Assembly (NCBI RefSeq): GCF_032854445.1
Contig: NC_088301.1
Span: 12,894,281-12,958,280 of the forward strand
Direction: 5' to 3'
Origin: Liolophura sinensis
Taxonomy: Eukaryota; Mollusca; Polyplacophora; Chitonida; Chitonidae
Length of the DNA: 64,000 bases
Part shown: in pieces, positions 33,950 through 46,650 of the stretch
Position numbering within the stretch: the first letter of the stretch is position 1
Layout of the letters: each line of letters begins with the position of its first letter
Notes under the pieces: generated by a model
The model's input: only the letters and a program-made list of their open reading frames with translations
Told to the model about the DNA's origin: nothing
The model's database searches: none
Made by a program: the position numbers and the translations under genes

Positions 33950-36900
33950 AACTTATTACCATAATATAAGTGCAAAATGTATGTATGACGTTCAGCACCA
34001 ATAAAAGTAATAACACTATGAAACAACAGTACCTGAAATATGAAAACAAATATAAAAGAAAAAAGCAGCTATGTAACCTTTTGGGCGGTTTACATTTTTT
34101 CGGAAAAATTCAACAGGCCTTGCTACAATATTGACAAGAGAGTGATCAGAGCCCCCGATTCGTACCTACAGATCCCGATTCTATTCCATGTAGGGTCATT
34201 CGTAAGACAGTGTTACGCATGATTGGGCGGTTTGGTGAACATGTAACTATGCTTGGGCGCAGAGTTGTTTATAGTATTGCACTGCAGCAAAGACAATATA
34301 TCACAAAACGACCTCAGTTTTAGAGCATCTTATCATTTACTTTTTCTACCTTTATTGACGGCCGAGCAAGAAATCTTTTATCATTTCTGCCGTGATTGAT
34401 TGATTCGCTCATTAGTTATATAATAAAGAGCGAGAAGTCAGATACAATATATCTAAAAGCACATGGATTCTGTGAAACAAGGACTCGTTACCACCCCAAC
34501 TCCCAAGATGATACAAGGCCGATCTACATGAGTACCTGTGTCGGTGGAGAGAGACTCAAAGCATCGAACTGCGACACAGTTTTAAGCCGTGTTTAACTGT
34601 GTCAGAGCATAAAAAAGGCTGGCTGCAGCTCTGGACAAAGTGTCAGAAAGTTTGATGCATTTATTTCAACTCTGTAGTCATGGTTAGAGGGACATGGGCT
34701 GGACAGTGGTCAAATGGCGATCAGTCAAATATGGACAATACCGCGTCGGTCATCAGTAGGTTGACATGTCACGGGCCGTCAGATTCTGCCCGGGGGGATG
34801 AGAATAAGAATAGCTTAGGCCCCAGGCACCCAATCGTTGATCACAATCATCTGCTTGACAATTGTACAGATCTTATGAGCTCTCACACGACTAGTAAGTA
34901 TCTAAGTGGGACATGGGTTTATCGTCAGTCAGTCAGAAAACCGCATGACAAACACTATTATACGTCTGACAAAATGGAGAAAATCGCGTACGAAGACACC
35001 CATTCTGCGCTGGAAGGTTAAATCGGCCCAACAAAGACTGCCAAGCTTTCCTAATGGTTTGTCTACAACCGCAATTGTACTTTTATGTTGTCAACACAGT
35101 TGGACATGTATGTATATGATAATTAAGGAGTACGATTTAGCACAGGTTATAGTTGCCACGAACATCATGTCACTATTCTTGAGTTCCGCGTACCATCTTA
35201 ATTTGTGTAGGTAATCTTTTAGGTATCTTATTACGTCTTTGAGTAAACTAATGTGCGATGTAAGACTTGATTTTGTGAGAGAAATAATTATTTATAAAAC
35301 TGCCAGGATAGGGACCGCCAATGAGGTCACCCGTTCGAACCCAGTTCTCGCTGTGTGAGCTGCAGCGTATCGTTAGGCGATAATTCCAGAGCTTTGCGAC
35401 ATACGTTGGTTCTGATTCATGTCTGCACCTGAGGTCTCTGACAGGAAAGGTGAAATACGTTCACATGTGGCGTAAAAGACACATAATAAACAAAAATGTT
35501 TTACGCTGACTTGTAAAAACGTATTGTTGAATTGAATCTAGCCAAAGAATGCATGAACTCGACTTCTGCTTTTTGTTATTTTGAACAGCCATATGCTGGT
35601 GGGCGAAAATGTAAAATGCCACACAAATGCCAAGCAAAATATTTCTCATCGATGGGTTAGTTCTCAACCTTTCGTTACAGTTTTGTGAGTTTTATAGTGC
35701 GATTCAAGAGCTCTTGACTCCTACATAAATTAACTAACCTGACCCGATCAGAGAATTGGATGAATTGGATTAGAAGTTCGGGTTGTTGTCTTGGCATCGC
35801 CTGCGCAACCACTCGACATCGTGTCCGATTTTGTGGGTTTATCGACCTTCTCGTGTGTACACACCGCGTAAGCAACGTAGCATGTGACATTTCAGGCATG
35901 GCTGCATCAGGTACTCTCCAGGGGCTGAGATATCGGCTTCTGTGACACTTTATAAGGCCGTTTGGAGCGCATAATTCACTGATTATTACTAAGAGAGTGA
36001 ATTCAAAAAGGCACGCATGGGAAGCTCCGCTTGTATTTCGATAAACTAATCATTTGAATGTTAAATTCCTCCGCGTCTTGAAACATTTAGAAAGATAGGC
36101 CTACACAAGGCTATGGTCATATACCACAGCATTACTACAAATTTACCACCACATGCTTTCCATAAGTAATATGAATTGCCCAATTCCGACAGCACATAAA
36201 ACATGGTGAGAACTACCCATGTTCTACACAGCCTGGTCTAATAAAGGCATGTTCCAGATGAGTTTTTTTTTTTTTAAATGAGCCGCAGAAAAGTGTGGTA
36301 TGAGTACAAAACCCAACCAGTCAATAAACAGTTTATGTCTGCAATATCATTTTAAGGCTGTTTTAAAGAACATCAAGTCGGTTTTGATCTTGTGGTTTTG
36401 AGAGGTTTGAATTTTCGGATTTGTCCTGAGTGAAAGCTTTGCGTGAGACCATTAGAGTAGTTAGTACAGTACTCCAGTGCAGTGTTATAAAAGATATCAA
36501 CAACAGGTTTTTAGAATACGCTGTGAAAGGGTACACAGAAATAATGGCGGAAATACACGCAACAGGTTAGGCAAGATGTAAGCTAGATTACTACGAAGCG
36601 CGGCTTCGTCTAAGCGCTACCCCCTCAAATGTGATAATCAGTATGTAGCTCTTGACGTACCGGCGAACCCAGTCTAACAAGTATAACAGGGCTTATCATA
36701 TATAGCTATGTAACCAGCGTGCCTTTTACGACAGCTAATTATGAACTGTGTTGCATTCTTGTCTCTCAACAATTTACAGTAAATTCCTATTTCGCGCGTC
36801 CCAGGCGCAAACTATGCGATATAGCACGCTAAAGGTTTTTTGATAAACACCATATAACCAGCCCATGGTTTTTGACAAGTGATATAATTTTGACAAACTA

Positions 36901-37615
36901 ATATAGCTCTCAAAAAGCATAGTGATCTTCTGTCTGCGTAGGTTATCTTGAGTATGACAAGATCTACTTATGAAATTCTCAAACTTGGTTCCTGCATATT
37001 TACATGCTGAAAGACATTCTTTAGGCATGTATGTGGACCAAAATCCCTTAAGATAAATACCATGATGCAAAGACAGCATGGGGTGCCATCTGATAGCTAT
37101 AAACATTAAGAAAGTTTTATTTGATAGATAAAATTCCTTAAACTTTTAGGGGAATCGATTTCTCCACAGTGGACTTGCTGTGGCGTTCCTCTGAAGTATG
37201 GCTGTATAGACTGGACTGAGAGTATGCGGTCCCGTCCCATACCCGTCATCCCTTTGCCTGAGGTGGAATTCTTAACCTAACGTCATCACTGACCTTTACA
37301 CATAAATCTGAACTCTGCTCTTTGACATCGGTTTAACAACAGATCAATATCGACGCTAGGTGTGCGTGGAAAGACTAGTTCGCTCATCATTCCCGCTAAT
37401 CCAATATAAGCACCCAACAACACGCACGATGCACTTCACAACGTTGACACTCTAGAGCTTCAAGTAACTTTAAATGTAATGAATTTTTCCTCGGAAAAAA
37501 TATATAGCTTGATTTGTAATGTATTGCACAAAGAATTCAAGATGGTCTGATGACCGCTAACCGCCAACTATTTACGCCATACTGTCTTTGAAATTTTTAT
37601 CACCTGTACATACAC
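33950..37615. other. No supported gene
   Basis: An ATG frame of 113 codons at 34680-35021 is not beyond chance for this length of sequence and has no motif. A degenerate tRNA-like SINE trace sits near 35310-35400 ('gttcgaacccagttctcg'). A small ATG frame at 35760-35945 lies in a CpG-containing patch but has no family. Confidence 0.4.
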
Positions 37616-37619
37616 TGGC

Positions 37620-37865
37620 AAACTTTTTTTTATATATTTATGTATTTGATTGGCTTTTATTATCCCAGGCCTTCTCCAGAAGTTTTAACATTAAATGACG
37701 ATCGAGTTTATAAATGGTGAAAACCAGAGTTCTTGAAGTACAACAGCGCCCTTCGTCGGGTTTCTAACAAACCTTCTGACTCTGGGCCTTAACCTTACAA
37801 GCAAGCCCAGGTTCGGCCCGCTCACTGCCCATTGAACAAGTGACAAGTGACAAAGCCTACGTTTT
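37620..37865 (-). mobile_element. Diverged SINE type 2 remnant
   Basis: 'tttatgtatttgattggctt' (tail) is followed by 'gtgaaaaccagagttcttga' and 'caggttcggcccgctcactg', in the order of the type 2 family. Confidence 0.4.
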
Positions 37866-38184
37866 TCTCCAGTAGCAAAAACAATAAAACAACGACGAAG
37901 TATGAGACTCTTTAAAACACAATCTGATTTCAACACATTTCTGGCATGTTATCAAATTGTCATGAACTGTTTGAATACGTGTGTAATCAAGTCTATTTAT
38001 CCAGTGCATGCGCAAAAATTGTTTTAAACGGTAACAGTGAAAGATTAGACATTCACGTGACCAAAAGATACCATTCGGCCGGGTTTAGCACTAAACCGAG
38101 CCAACAGCTGTACGACCACGAGTGCATCTCCACGCACACGCATACACAGTTTAATGGGATTCAACTGAATAGTTTTTAGCATTT

Positions 38185-38400
38185 ATAGCCTGATCTTTCC
38201 CACACGTGACGCACAGATATACACACTATGTTGAAGGTGTAGACTGCCAGACTGCAGACATAAGTCTCACGAGAGTCGTCGTCCGCATATTTTTAACAAG
38301 GCTCTACGAGAAAGAACATGTCAATCTACACTTCTCTATTCATGTGAGTGTCCCAGCGATTAAAAAGCAAGATCTTCTAACCATTACTTATTAGCTGCTG
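38185..38400 (-). mobile_element. SINE type 2 fragment
   Basis: 'tttcccacacgtgacgcaca', 'gatatacacactatgttgaa', 'ggtgtagactgccag' and 'ctcacgagagtcgtcgtccg' follow the 26640-26750 copy. Confidence 0.55.
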
Positions 38401-38404
38401 ATTT

Positions 38405-39285
38405 TTTTCCAAACAACTTCTCCGAGGTAACAGTTGAAAGTTACTTTTACCGTTCTGTTGTGTAACGTTTAAGTATGTGCGTACAAGAACTTTAAAGTCT
38501 ATCTATATGGCAGGAAGTGCAGAGAAACAGTAGCTTCTTTAAACACCATCCCGCCCACCCCACCACCCATCCAATCCACACAGAAAAACAATGGTGTCCA
38601 ACCCATGCGGTGTAGAAAATAAAATGCACTTTCACATCAGGCGAACATACGTGATCCCAAGAAACGGCAACATTCGAAGACTTTCCTGATGAGCACTCGA
38701 AACTATAGGGCAAAATTACATGGTGTTGCCCGCATTTACTACATACAGTACACTCATTTCAACAGCTTTTGGTCGTAATATTCCTCAATGTAAATTACTG
38801 ATCAGATAGCTTTACTCAGTTGTCTTTATCCGATCACGTGTTGGTACAGGTGTGAGTATCACCAAACCCAAACAAACCTTGGCGCTATTTTAAATACACA
38901 CTGCCAAATACATTGATGCGAAAACACCTGAGAACCAGTGTTGCCATCGGGTTGACTCAAAGCGAGTGCACACGTGCTCCGTTATTCAAACTCCACAGGT
39001 ATATGACTACTTAGATAAAGTAGTAATGTCTCCTTTGATAAAATAATAACCCGAGCAAAACAGCTATAAATTTATTCAAAATTTACCTAGTTGTCACATG
39101 ACTTGTAATATATGGAGCGTAGAGTTGCACGGGCACGGACGAGGGTTAACTTTTAATGCTGATGAAATGAAATTGCCCCAGTGCCTACTGACATTCTTGG
39201 AATGGAATTGGTGACGTCAGATGCATGCCGATGAATCTTATCAGTAACATGAAACGTAAATTAAAAGCGAGCATTCCCATGGTCA
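38405..39285. other. No supported gene
   Basis: Nothing recognisable was seen in this stretch. Confidence 0.5.
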
Positions 39286-39286
39286 C

Positions 39287-39289
<3 letters not shown>

Positions 39290-39350
<61 letters not shown>
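39290..39350 (+). repeat. Compound (GT)n(AT)n microsatellite
   Basis: A TG run passes directly into a TA run of about 32 bases. Confidence 0.95.
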
Positions 39351-39353
<3 letters not shown>

Positions 39354-39354
39354 C

Positions 39355-40680
39355 ACAGTGTTTGTAACAAGCGTGTAATGTCTCCAGTTAACATACGGTA
39401 TTGCTATAAGTTTATCAGTTTTAACGTCGGCATTTAACGTCGCCCGTGGTGAATACTAGGGCGTATTTAATCTATTCACTGTTTATCTATGTACAAGCAG
39501 TGACCCTTAATAACATCTCCATCCTTATCTCAAGGCAGTAGCTTATAAGGATAATTTATATATAACTCAAAATGAAAGGCAGTTTTGGTGGATTTTCGAT
39601 TCTATACATTGTCAGCGTTGCCAGGACGGGATAGATGACACAAGTTCCAGCTAAGTGTAGAGCATCGTTTACAAAACGTATTTGAACATTGTTACTTTGA
39701 TTGACTGTAACGCATGTAGAACATTGAGTTCAAAGACTTCTCACATGAAAGCGCAACTGAGATATTTAAGTGTAGCCGCTGAATACGTGGTAAGGGCTAC
39801 TATGTCGTAAATCAGAGGCACAGGGCTTAAAGGTAATTCACAGCTTACTCAATGGATATCTCCTGAGAAAGTGTTTTTGGCTTTCTTGATAATAAAGTGT
39901 ATAAAGGAGCATGTTAACAGGCGATTTATCAATATTATCTGCTGCGAAAAATGAAGGAACAACTGTTCCCGGATCAAAACAACTGGAAACAATTGGTGAA
40001 TTTGAAATTTTTAAAACCACATTTAAAAAAAAAACATAATAAAACAGAAACGTAACAACCAGTGCCATTATTTGTAATTTCACTCGTAGTGTAAGGAAAC
40101 ATAACTGCATAACTTTAGAAAAAAGAAACAAGTTGATTTAAAAGTATTACAAATGTTATCCCAGCGCGACATTGCTTTTTATGCAGTTAAATGAGATGTA
40201 AACCTAGTGTAAACTGGCTGAGTTCTCCGTGCAAACATGCGATAAAAGATGTTTTAAGAGGAGCTGGTGAGTTCAAGATCACCGCCATAACGCTGTGTCT
40301 GTGTCAACATAATGAATAAGACATTGTGAGAGCATTTACTCAATGTATATTCTAACGAAATTTGATACAAGCTGAGAAGGAATTCTGATAGGTGTTTTGA
40401 CCTGTAAGGCGGTTTAGGTAAGAAGGCATGTGCGGAGACAGATGTGGAGTCCGCCCGGCCAGTAGTAGAGGTTTATACAGCATTCTACAAACAAATGTAA
40501 CAAAAAGACAAAGTTTTCAAATGTAACTCCGTACTTACCCGATGCTGTTTTTCAATTCAGCTTTTCCTTTACGACACAGTATTGTTCGTTCTACACACAC
40601 CGGGTTAATTTCTCCCTCCGTATTTTGTAGTTTTCCAGACTTTCTGGCAACAATCAGACCAATCGTAGTTACATCGACGT
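39355..40680. other. No supported gene
   Basis: The - strand frame 39838-40131 is hydrophobic and AT-driven, without splice or family support. Confidence 0.45.
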
Positions 40681-40682
40681 AC

Positions 40683-40745
40683 ATACATATATATATATAT
40701 GTATATATATATATACATATATACATATACATACACACATATATC
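40683..40745 (+). repeat. AT-rich (ATAC/AT)n palindromic microsatellite
   Basis: 'acatacatatatatatatat' with 'gtatatatatatatacatat': the run can fold on itself. Confidence 0.9.
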
Positions 40746-40749
40746 ACCT

Positions 40750-42400
40750 TCACTGTGACAATTCACAAAACGCAAGGTGTTGAGCTCAAATTGCACGAGT
40801 GGTATTGAAACACAGACTCTGATCCAGTTGAACAGAACTGTATATTAGCCATCCAGTATGGTCAAGACGGCGACAAACTCCGAACACTATAGGCGACTTT
40901 TAATCCAGTCGTCGCACAATTTATTTCCGTCATCAAGGCGGGAATACATTAGGATAAGCAAATCCAGCATGTAGGAGTAGCAGCACTGACGTGGTCACCT
41001 GACCTCGACAAATAGAACCAGGGTGTAACAACCATCGACATCAAGGGAGACCCTTTCCGAAATTCTTCGGCCAACCTTCTCGTAATAAAGCCACCGACTC
41101 GTAGGTAAATCCAAATATCGTATCAATCCTCTCACTGTAACTCCATAGTCCGTGCAGTATGTGTGTGCTCAACCTGCAACAGGTAATTAAAAGATAATAG
41201 AGGCTTTAGAGACAATATAATAATCCTCCATTGGAGAACATGCTTTCACGTGCATTTCGGAATTTACCACACAAATTGTTCAAAGACTCTTTTCGTCATA
41301 CCCAGTCTCAGATATCAGGCCACAATATAAAATATAGATGTCCATACACGGTAAAGAACTGACAGGTCTTCAAATCAAGAACAGCATTGGTTCATGTATG
41401 GCTGTATTTGTAAAAAATATTGACAAAACCTAAAGTTATGTCTGATACGCCCTCGCCAAATATTTCATGTTATTTAAGTGGGAGATAATGAAAGTGACAC
41501 TTCTCACCTCCCACAGGGATTAAACACAATGTAATTAAAACCAGCAAAGTTTACATAGTCATACCTCATAGAGTTACTCAGATGTTCTCATTTTTTATTT
41601 TCCTTTTTTACTAGTTTATTTAAATAAAACGGACAGATTTTAGAAACATTAAATAGTACATAGTATATTTGACCTATACCTGATTGGCCTGCAAAGCTTT
41701 ACAAACCCACTTATACATTCGAATTAACCCGAGATTTGAAAAAAGACGGACAATTTATCGGACACGCATGTTGCAGCCTCATCAGTGTTATATATAGACG
41801 AATCACAGCCTGTCTACTCTTAACCCTTGATAGAAAAATGTGCGCAGATTCTATAGATAACTACGAGTAGGAGTTGGCATTGTCAGACAATGTTTCCAGA
41901 AACAAATGTTATACGCTTTTGAATGAATGCAGTTGTACTATTCGTCACCCGTCTAGCGGGGTATATAGAGATGGAAGCCAGCAATGCACTGATTACATGC
42001 CAAGCCCAACCAGAGCGGATAGCTGGCAGTTGACGGTATCCGTGTCGAATTGCCCTGGACTGCAGTGGCATCTAGCAATTAGTAAATTACAACAAAAAGG
42101 CAGGGCGTTGAAGCCAGGTATTCCCGAAATAGACCGGAAGATGACAGGAACTACTGATGACGTCCAGTCGAATCTCAAAGCAACCGTGTCTATGTGTCTG
42201 CCAGATTATCAATGAGAAACCTGTTTGCCTGTGAGCTCCTTAGTCATGAAAAGTTAACAATACTACACATCCCATTGAACACTAACCGTGTTATAAAGAC
42301 CATGCATCGATGCTCAAAGGTTCTTCTTTTAATTTCGGAAATATTCTGCGGCGTCCTTTACAACTGGAGATGAAAGCAACTCTAACCAGCTAGTAATTGC
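40750..42400. other. No firmly supported gene
   Basis: A 113-codon frame at 41874-42215 (+) opens with TTG, has six Cys and no recognised family. A terminal exon is possible but no clean acceptor is visible. Confidence 0.3.
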
Positions 42401-42592
42401 CCGCCCACGCAAACCCGGTTTTAAACAAAGCGGAAATTGCGGAATTCTCACAGCGTCGTCCCGAGCTAGTCTCGACTAAAAATAGTTGCCTTTTCTTGGA
42501 CAAGCCCTTTTGAGTTGTCGCTGTGAAAGATCCGTCTTCTTGTACGCGACAATGACTCCATTGTTTTTTTCTCCATGTTTCTCAGCTCAGAA

Positions 42593-42985
42593 AAAGTCCT
42601 AATGCCAAAAGCTTCGCGCTGTGCACCGACAGCCTGTTGAAGAGATTAGGCCTAGCACCATCACGACGCCATAGAACATGCCGCAATCGGGGAAACAAGC
42701 TCAACGTCCAGCGTTTAAAGGTAAGGTGGCGGTGTAATGGTGTGTGGGGCGTTACCTTGAGGCTGATTGCAGGCCCAACAGTGACACTCTCCAGCAACAG
42801 GCTCGGGGCACACGGCATCACTTTTACAACGGGACAGTAGATTAAACCAGGTCCACTGATGACCTGTCAGCTCTGCGCGTATCCGAACCTTTGACCTCGC
42901 ATTCCAACGGCTAGAGCTCCACCTAACGGGAAATCTCTGTTCCTGCTGGGGAAGCCACCAGTACCAGATGACCCCGTGAGTGAGC
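42593..42985 (-). CDS. Candidate cysteine-rich exon pair on the - strand (weak)
   Basis: A - strand frame gives LLSRCKSDAVCPEPVAGECH then CWACNQPQ, up to a donor CTCAAG|GTAACG at 42755. An acceptor 'aatctcttcaacag' near 42630 would continue in phase as GCRCTARSFWH and stop. The seven-Cys spacing loosely recalls von Willebrand C-type modules, but with one partial module only. The upstream part resembles a tRNA-like SINE head, and the start is unknown. Treat as a hypothesis. Confidence 0.2.
42678..42720 (+). CDS. Candidate first coding exon (weak)
   Basis: An ATG at 42678 begins MPQSGKQAQRPAFK and runs straight into a strong donor, TTTAAAG|GTAAGG, at 42721. The preceding 250 bases are CpG-containing and could be a promoter or 5' UTR. 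No matching downstream exon (phase 1) was found in the window, so this may be chance. It competes with the - strand candidate over the same interval. Confidence 0.22.
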
Positions 42986-43439
42986 CACACTATATCTCAA
43001 GGCCAAATACCTTGTCCAAAACAGAATCTTATCGCAGATGCCAGTGGCAGACATGACACAAGTAATTATCTCCCTTTGTGTACATTTGACAATAATCTTA
43101 ACACTCAGAGAAGTACAGGGTAAATCAGGGTAAAGTTTTGAATAAGTATCACGAAAACAGCAGTATGTTTAAAGTATAGGTATACAAATTTACACAAATT
43201 GTGACAAATTCTAAATCCCTAAAATACGCGATTGTACAGTAGACATTGACGTGTAGTAACAATAACGGTGTTCAGTGCTTTCATCCATGGCTATACATAG
43301 CATATGAATGTGTAAAAATACTGGGATGTTTGTGCTTTATAACCGTCTTACTCTCAGTGCTGTGCGTCTTTAACTATATTGTGTTCCTGCATAACCAGGA
43401 TCTGCTGATGAACTAATCATCGCCGAGCCTGTTGCCCTT

Positions 43440-43735
43440 GCACTGTCTTAATGTGATTGTATGTTAAATTTGATGAAGACACAGCATCTGGAGTATTTTT
43501 AGACCAGTGGCGTCTAATAAATTGCAGTTAACATCGCTGCATTTTTTTACCTACTTCGGATTAAGCAATGGTGCTAGAGGGCCTATAAATTGCTACTAGT
43601 GAACAGTTAGAACAAAACCCTGACTGAGGTAAACTGACAAGAGGCCGTATTTCACCGGTTACGAGTGACCATTTGCCAACTATCACACTGTCGTTTTTGC
43701 CCTGGTTTTATTCTCTATTCTGTACGTTTACTTCC
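43440..43735 (+). repeat. Unclassified ~300-bp dispersed repeat (family X)
   Basis: Blocks in order: 'cttaatgtgattgtatgtta', 'gaccagtggcgtctaataaa', 'ttgcagttaacatcgctgca', 'gacaagaggccgtatttcac', 'gtgaccatttgccaactatc', 'ttttattctctattctgtac'. Other copies: 52858 (-), 55270 (-), 60440 (+), 63785 (+), with a partial at 9996-10070. Confidence 0.75.
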
Positions 43736-43739
43736 CATT

Positions 43740-44260
43740 GGTAAAAAAACCGCCTGAATCATTGAGGCTGTTTTAGATAAAACCCAAAGCTACTCAGAGA
43801 ATTTTTGATCACAATGGTCCCAAACAAAATGGCAAAATCACATGTATTGTATAGCCAGTGATCTTGCCCATCTCACAGAGACCTGGTACAATTTATACTG
43901 GACATATGTAACTGCCTCTATGCCGCCACGCAAAGCTCGCACTATTGATTCCCATCACAGATACCTTGCAATATTGGACATTTAATCATGCGAATCGCCT
44001 GACTTAAGTCTGGAAGTATTTGACAGGTTGTGACATATCTTCGCACAAAACTGGAGCGTAATGACTTTGGTCAAGTTAAACAAGTTGTATAGGTGCCGGT
44101 ATCCATTTAAATGATATAACGTTTTAGAACCATTTTTTTTTTGTTCATTTACTATCATGGTAATTAATTTAGGAAATGATTACATACCATTGTGGCATGC
44201 CCTTCTAAGACAGCGTCTTGCCCACAATGATGAGAATTGTCGGTTACTAAAATTGTTATA
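43740..44260. other. No supported gene
   Basis: Nothing recognised between the family X copy and the next SINE. Confidence 0.5.
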
Positions 44261-44264
44261 GTGA

Positions 44265-44485
44265 TGGTCGATGTGGTTAGCGTGCCAGCGCCACGCAAAG
44301 AATCCGCAGCCTCTCACCAGTGCGGTCGTGTGAGTTCAAGTTCAGCTCCTGGTGTCTTCCTTTCCAGTCCTAGGTGAGTATGGTCATGGGTTTCCTCCCA
44401 CCATAATGCTGGCCGCCATCGTATGTATATGTGAAGTATTCTTGAGTACGGAGAAAAACACCAATCAAAGAAATAAATTAATTTT
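44265..44485 (+). mobile_element. SINE (shared-tail family), nearly full length, internally shortened
   Basis: Head 'gatgtggttagcgtgccagc', B box 'gtgagttcaagttcagctcc', body 'gggtttcctcccaccataat', then 'gctggccgccatcgtatgta', 'gtgaagtattcttgagtacg' and tail 'aacaccaatcaaagaaataa'. Confidence 0.85.
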
Positions 44486-44519
44486 TTAACTGATGAGGTT
44501 CGCGCTCTGAAATTTTATA

Positions 44520-44880
44520 TTCTTCTTTACACTAAATGCGTATTTAGTTGTTTATTTTATTTGATTCTTTTTAATGCCAAACACAAGACGTTTCCGCTGA
44601 TAAGATGGTGGTCAACTTTATGCACACAAAAACCCAGCGTGCCCCAGATAAATCACTGACCATTCGCATATTAATGAGTACATTTCCCAGGTGTGACCGT
44701 ACCTATATGCACATGCTTCACATTGGTGGAAGACAAGTTAAAAAGTGTCATACGAGGTTCGTTGACCAAACGCCACCAGCAGTCAGAGGGAGGAAAATCT
44801 ACAAATTTCGTGTCCAAGGCTGGTTTTGAACCAGTGCTTTGTGTGTCCCATCGGTTGGAAGGCAGGCACTTAAGCTAATA
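44520..44880 (-). mobile_element. SINE type 2 copy
   Basis: On the + strand: tail 'attttatttgattcttttta', then 'cacatgcttcacattggtgg', 'ccaaggctggttttgaacca', matching the reversed head of the 27585-28045 copy (a 'ggttcaa' B box on the - strand). Confidence 0.6.
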
Positions 44881-44884
44881 CACT

Positions 44885-45360
44885 ACTAAAGTCAAAGTAA
44901 CTGAGGACAGTTATCGCGCACTTAACTATCCCCAGTAAGCATGAATAAAATTTAATACATAGATCATCGTAAAGTTTGTCTGCTTGGCACGATAACCTAC
45001 AAAGCGGGTACGCAGTAAAAGTTTATCACACATTTACGATCAGAACGGATGTCATTAGCTGTCAAAATCTACTGTCTGTCTATGTTTAACACATTAATTT
45101 ACACAAATGATTCATGCAGTAATTGTTTCAAGCAATCATTTTTGGCAATTAAAGCAATTCACTTGGTTCATCCATCACTTGGATGAGATGTTGGTCGTGC
45201 AGATTTCTCTTCTATACTGTCAATGAGAAAAACATGGAACCTCAGAATCACTTCGTATGAATTAAGTATAAACGTCAACAAAGTGAAGAGTAAAACCAAA
45301 GCAGCAACGATACTTACCGGTAATAGTGACAGTTACCGGTAAAATCTGACTTATTGTCCA
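44885..45360. other. No supported gene
   Basis: A 35-base scrap of family X on the - strand occurs at 45275-45310 ('agagtaaaaccaaagcagca'). Nothing else. Confidence 0.5.
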
Positions 45361-45364
45361 TTTT

Positions 45365-45760
45365 GTTCTAAGGGAATTAGTCTTATATCCATGCAAATGT
45401 CAGAGGCATCACTTACGCTCGCTGGATACAGTGGCCAATCTGTGGGATCCAGTAACAATTCAAAGTGATACAGTGGCCACTGTGTAAGGTACAATGACAT
45501 TTCTGACAGATACAGTAACCACCCCGCGGGATACGGTGGCATTTCTGTATGGCACTGTAACCACTCCGCGGGATAAACTGACCACTCTGTAAGGGATGAA
45601 ATGGCATTTCTGTAAGGTACAGTAACCCCCCCCCCCCCTCCCCCCCCCCCGCGGGATACACTTGCTACTCTGTAACCACTACGAGGGATACATTTGCCAC
45701 TCTGTAAAGTACAGTAACCACTTCACAGGATACTTGCTACTCTGTAGGATATAACAATCT
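45365..45760 (+). repeat. Degenerate tandem repeat with a poly-C run
   Basis: Phrases 'ctctgtaaggtacagtaacc' and 'gcgggatacagtggccact' recur about every 35-40 bases. Within it, 45626-45650 is an almost pure C tract, giving a G tract on the other strand. Confidence 0.85.
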
Positions 45761-45839
45761 CTTCAAGTAGCCTTTCTGAAATGACCACGCCATTAACGAG
45801 GTCATGCAACAGTTACTTGAATTTCAGATGGACTCCGGT

Positions 45840-46085
45840 AATACACATGTTATTCACTGGCATTTAAGGACCACTAAGCCAAAATGCATCACGGGTCAAT
45901 GGGATAGAACGACTACTCCGCAAAATACAAACGGTCGTCCAGTGGGTATCTAAAAAATACATCCCTTTGTCAATGGAATACAAGGGCTACTCCGCAAAAA
46001 CATCGGTCATCCAGTGGTATCTAAGGGCACCTCAGGAAAATATACTCAGTGTGATACAAGGGTTACTCCGCAAAAAACATGGGCC
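45840..46085 (+). repeat. Related degenerate repeat units
   Basis: 'caagggctactccgcaaaaa', 'ccagtggtatctaagggcac' and 'aagaaaatac' recur here and foreshadow the larger duplication that follows. Confidence 0.75.
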
Positions 46086-46089
46086 TTTA

Positions 46090-46317
46090 GGGATATCTAA
46101 GGGCAAACTCAAGAAAATACATCCATTGGAAAGAGGGATGCAAGGGCTACTCCGCACATGAGTCACTAGGCGGAATATATATATATATATATATATATAG
46201 ATCACTCCATGAAATACATGGGCCACGAAGTGGGATGAATCGGCCACTCCGAAAATTGCATGGGTCACTCACCGGGATATATTTGCCACATGGGGTTTTG
46301 CACTTGTAAACTTATCT
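46090..46317 (+). repeat. Direct tandem duplication, copy 1
   Basis: Runs from 'ggatatctaagggcaaactc' through an (AT)n run to 'ccacatggggttttgcactt'. It is repeated almost exactly at 46320-46530. Confidence 0.92.
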
Positions 46318-46319
46318 AA

Positions 46320-46530
46320 GGGATATCTAAGGGCAACTCAAGAAATACATCCATTGGACAGTGGGATGCAAGGGCTACTCCGCACATGCGTCACTAGGCG
46401 GGATATATATATATAGGTCACTCCATGAAATACATGGGCCACGAAGTGGGATGAATCGGCCACTCCGAAAATTGCATGGGTCACTCACCGGGATATATTT
46501 GCCACATGGGGTTTGCACTTGTGAACTTAC
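46320..46530 (+). repeat. Direct tandem duplication, copy 2
   Basis: Same sequence as 46090-46317 with a shorter AT run and few substitutions, implying a recent duplication. It ends about 120 bases before the secreted-peptide start codon. Confidence 0.92.
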
Positions 46531-46650
46531 GTCAGATGAAAACAGAAAACAAGAGGAGGTGTACGAACCACTCTACCCCTTTTTTGTGTTCATACATTTA
46601 ATCTACTTTAATACTGAGCCAGGAATGTGCACGTCAAGTACTTTCCATCC

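Noticed and set aside
33545-33964. 139-codon repetitive frame (VVVYTRCTDLQ period)
   Set aside because: Product of a 33-bp minisatellite whose length is a multiple of three. The opposite strand is also open for the same reason.
34680-35021. 113-codon ATG frame
   Set aside because: Stop-free stretches of this length are expected several times by chance in 64 kb on six frames. No motif, splice signal or codon bias supports it.
41874-42215. 113-codon frame with several Cys
   Set aside because: Begins with TTG, has no clear acceptor upstream and no recognisable family. Left as unannotated.
45351-45661. - strand frames with repeated 'YLTEMPFHPLQ'-like phrases
   Set aside because: They are translations of the degenerate tandem array.
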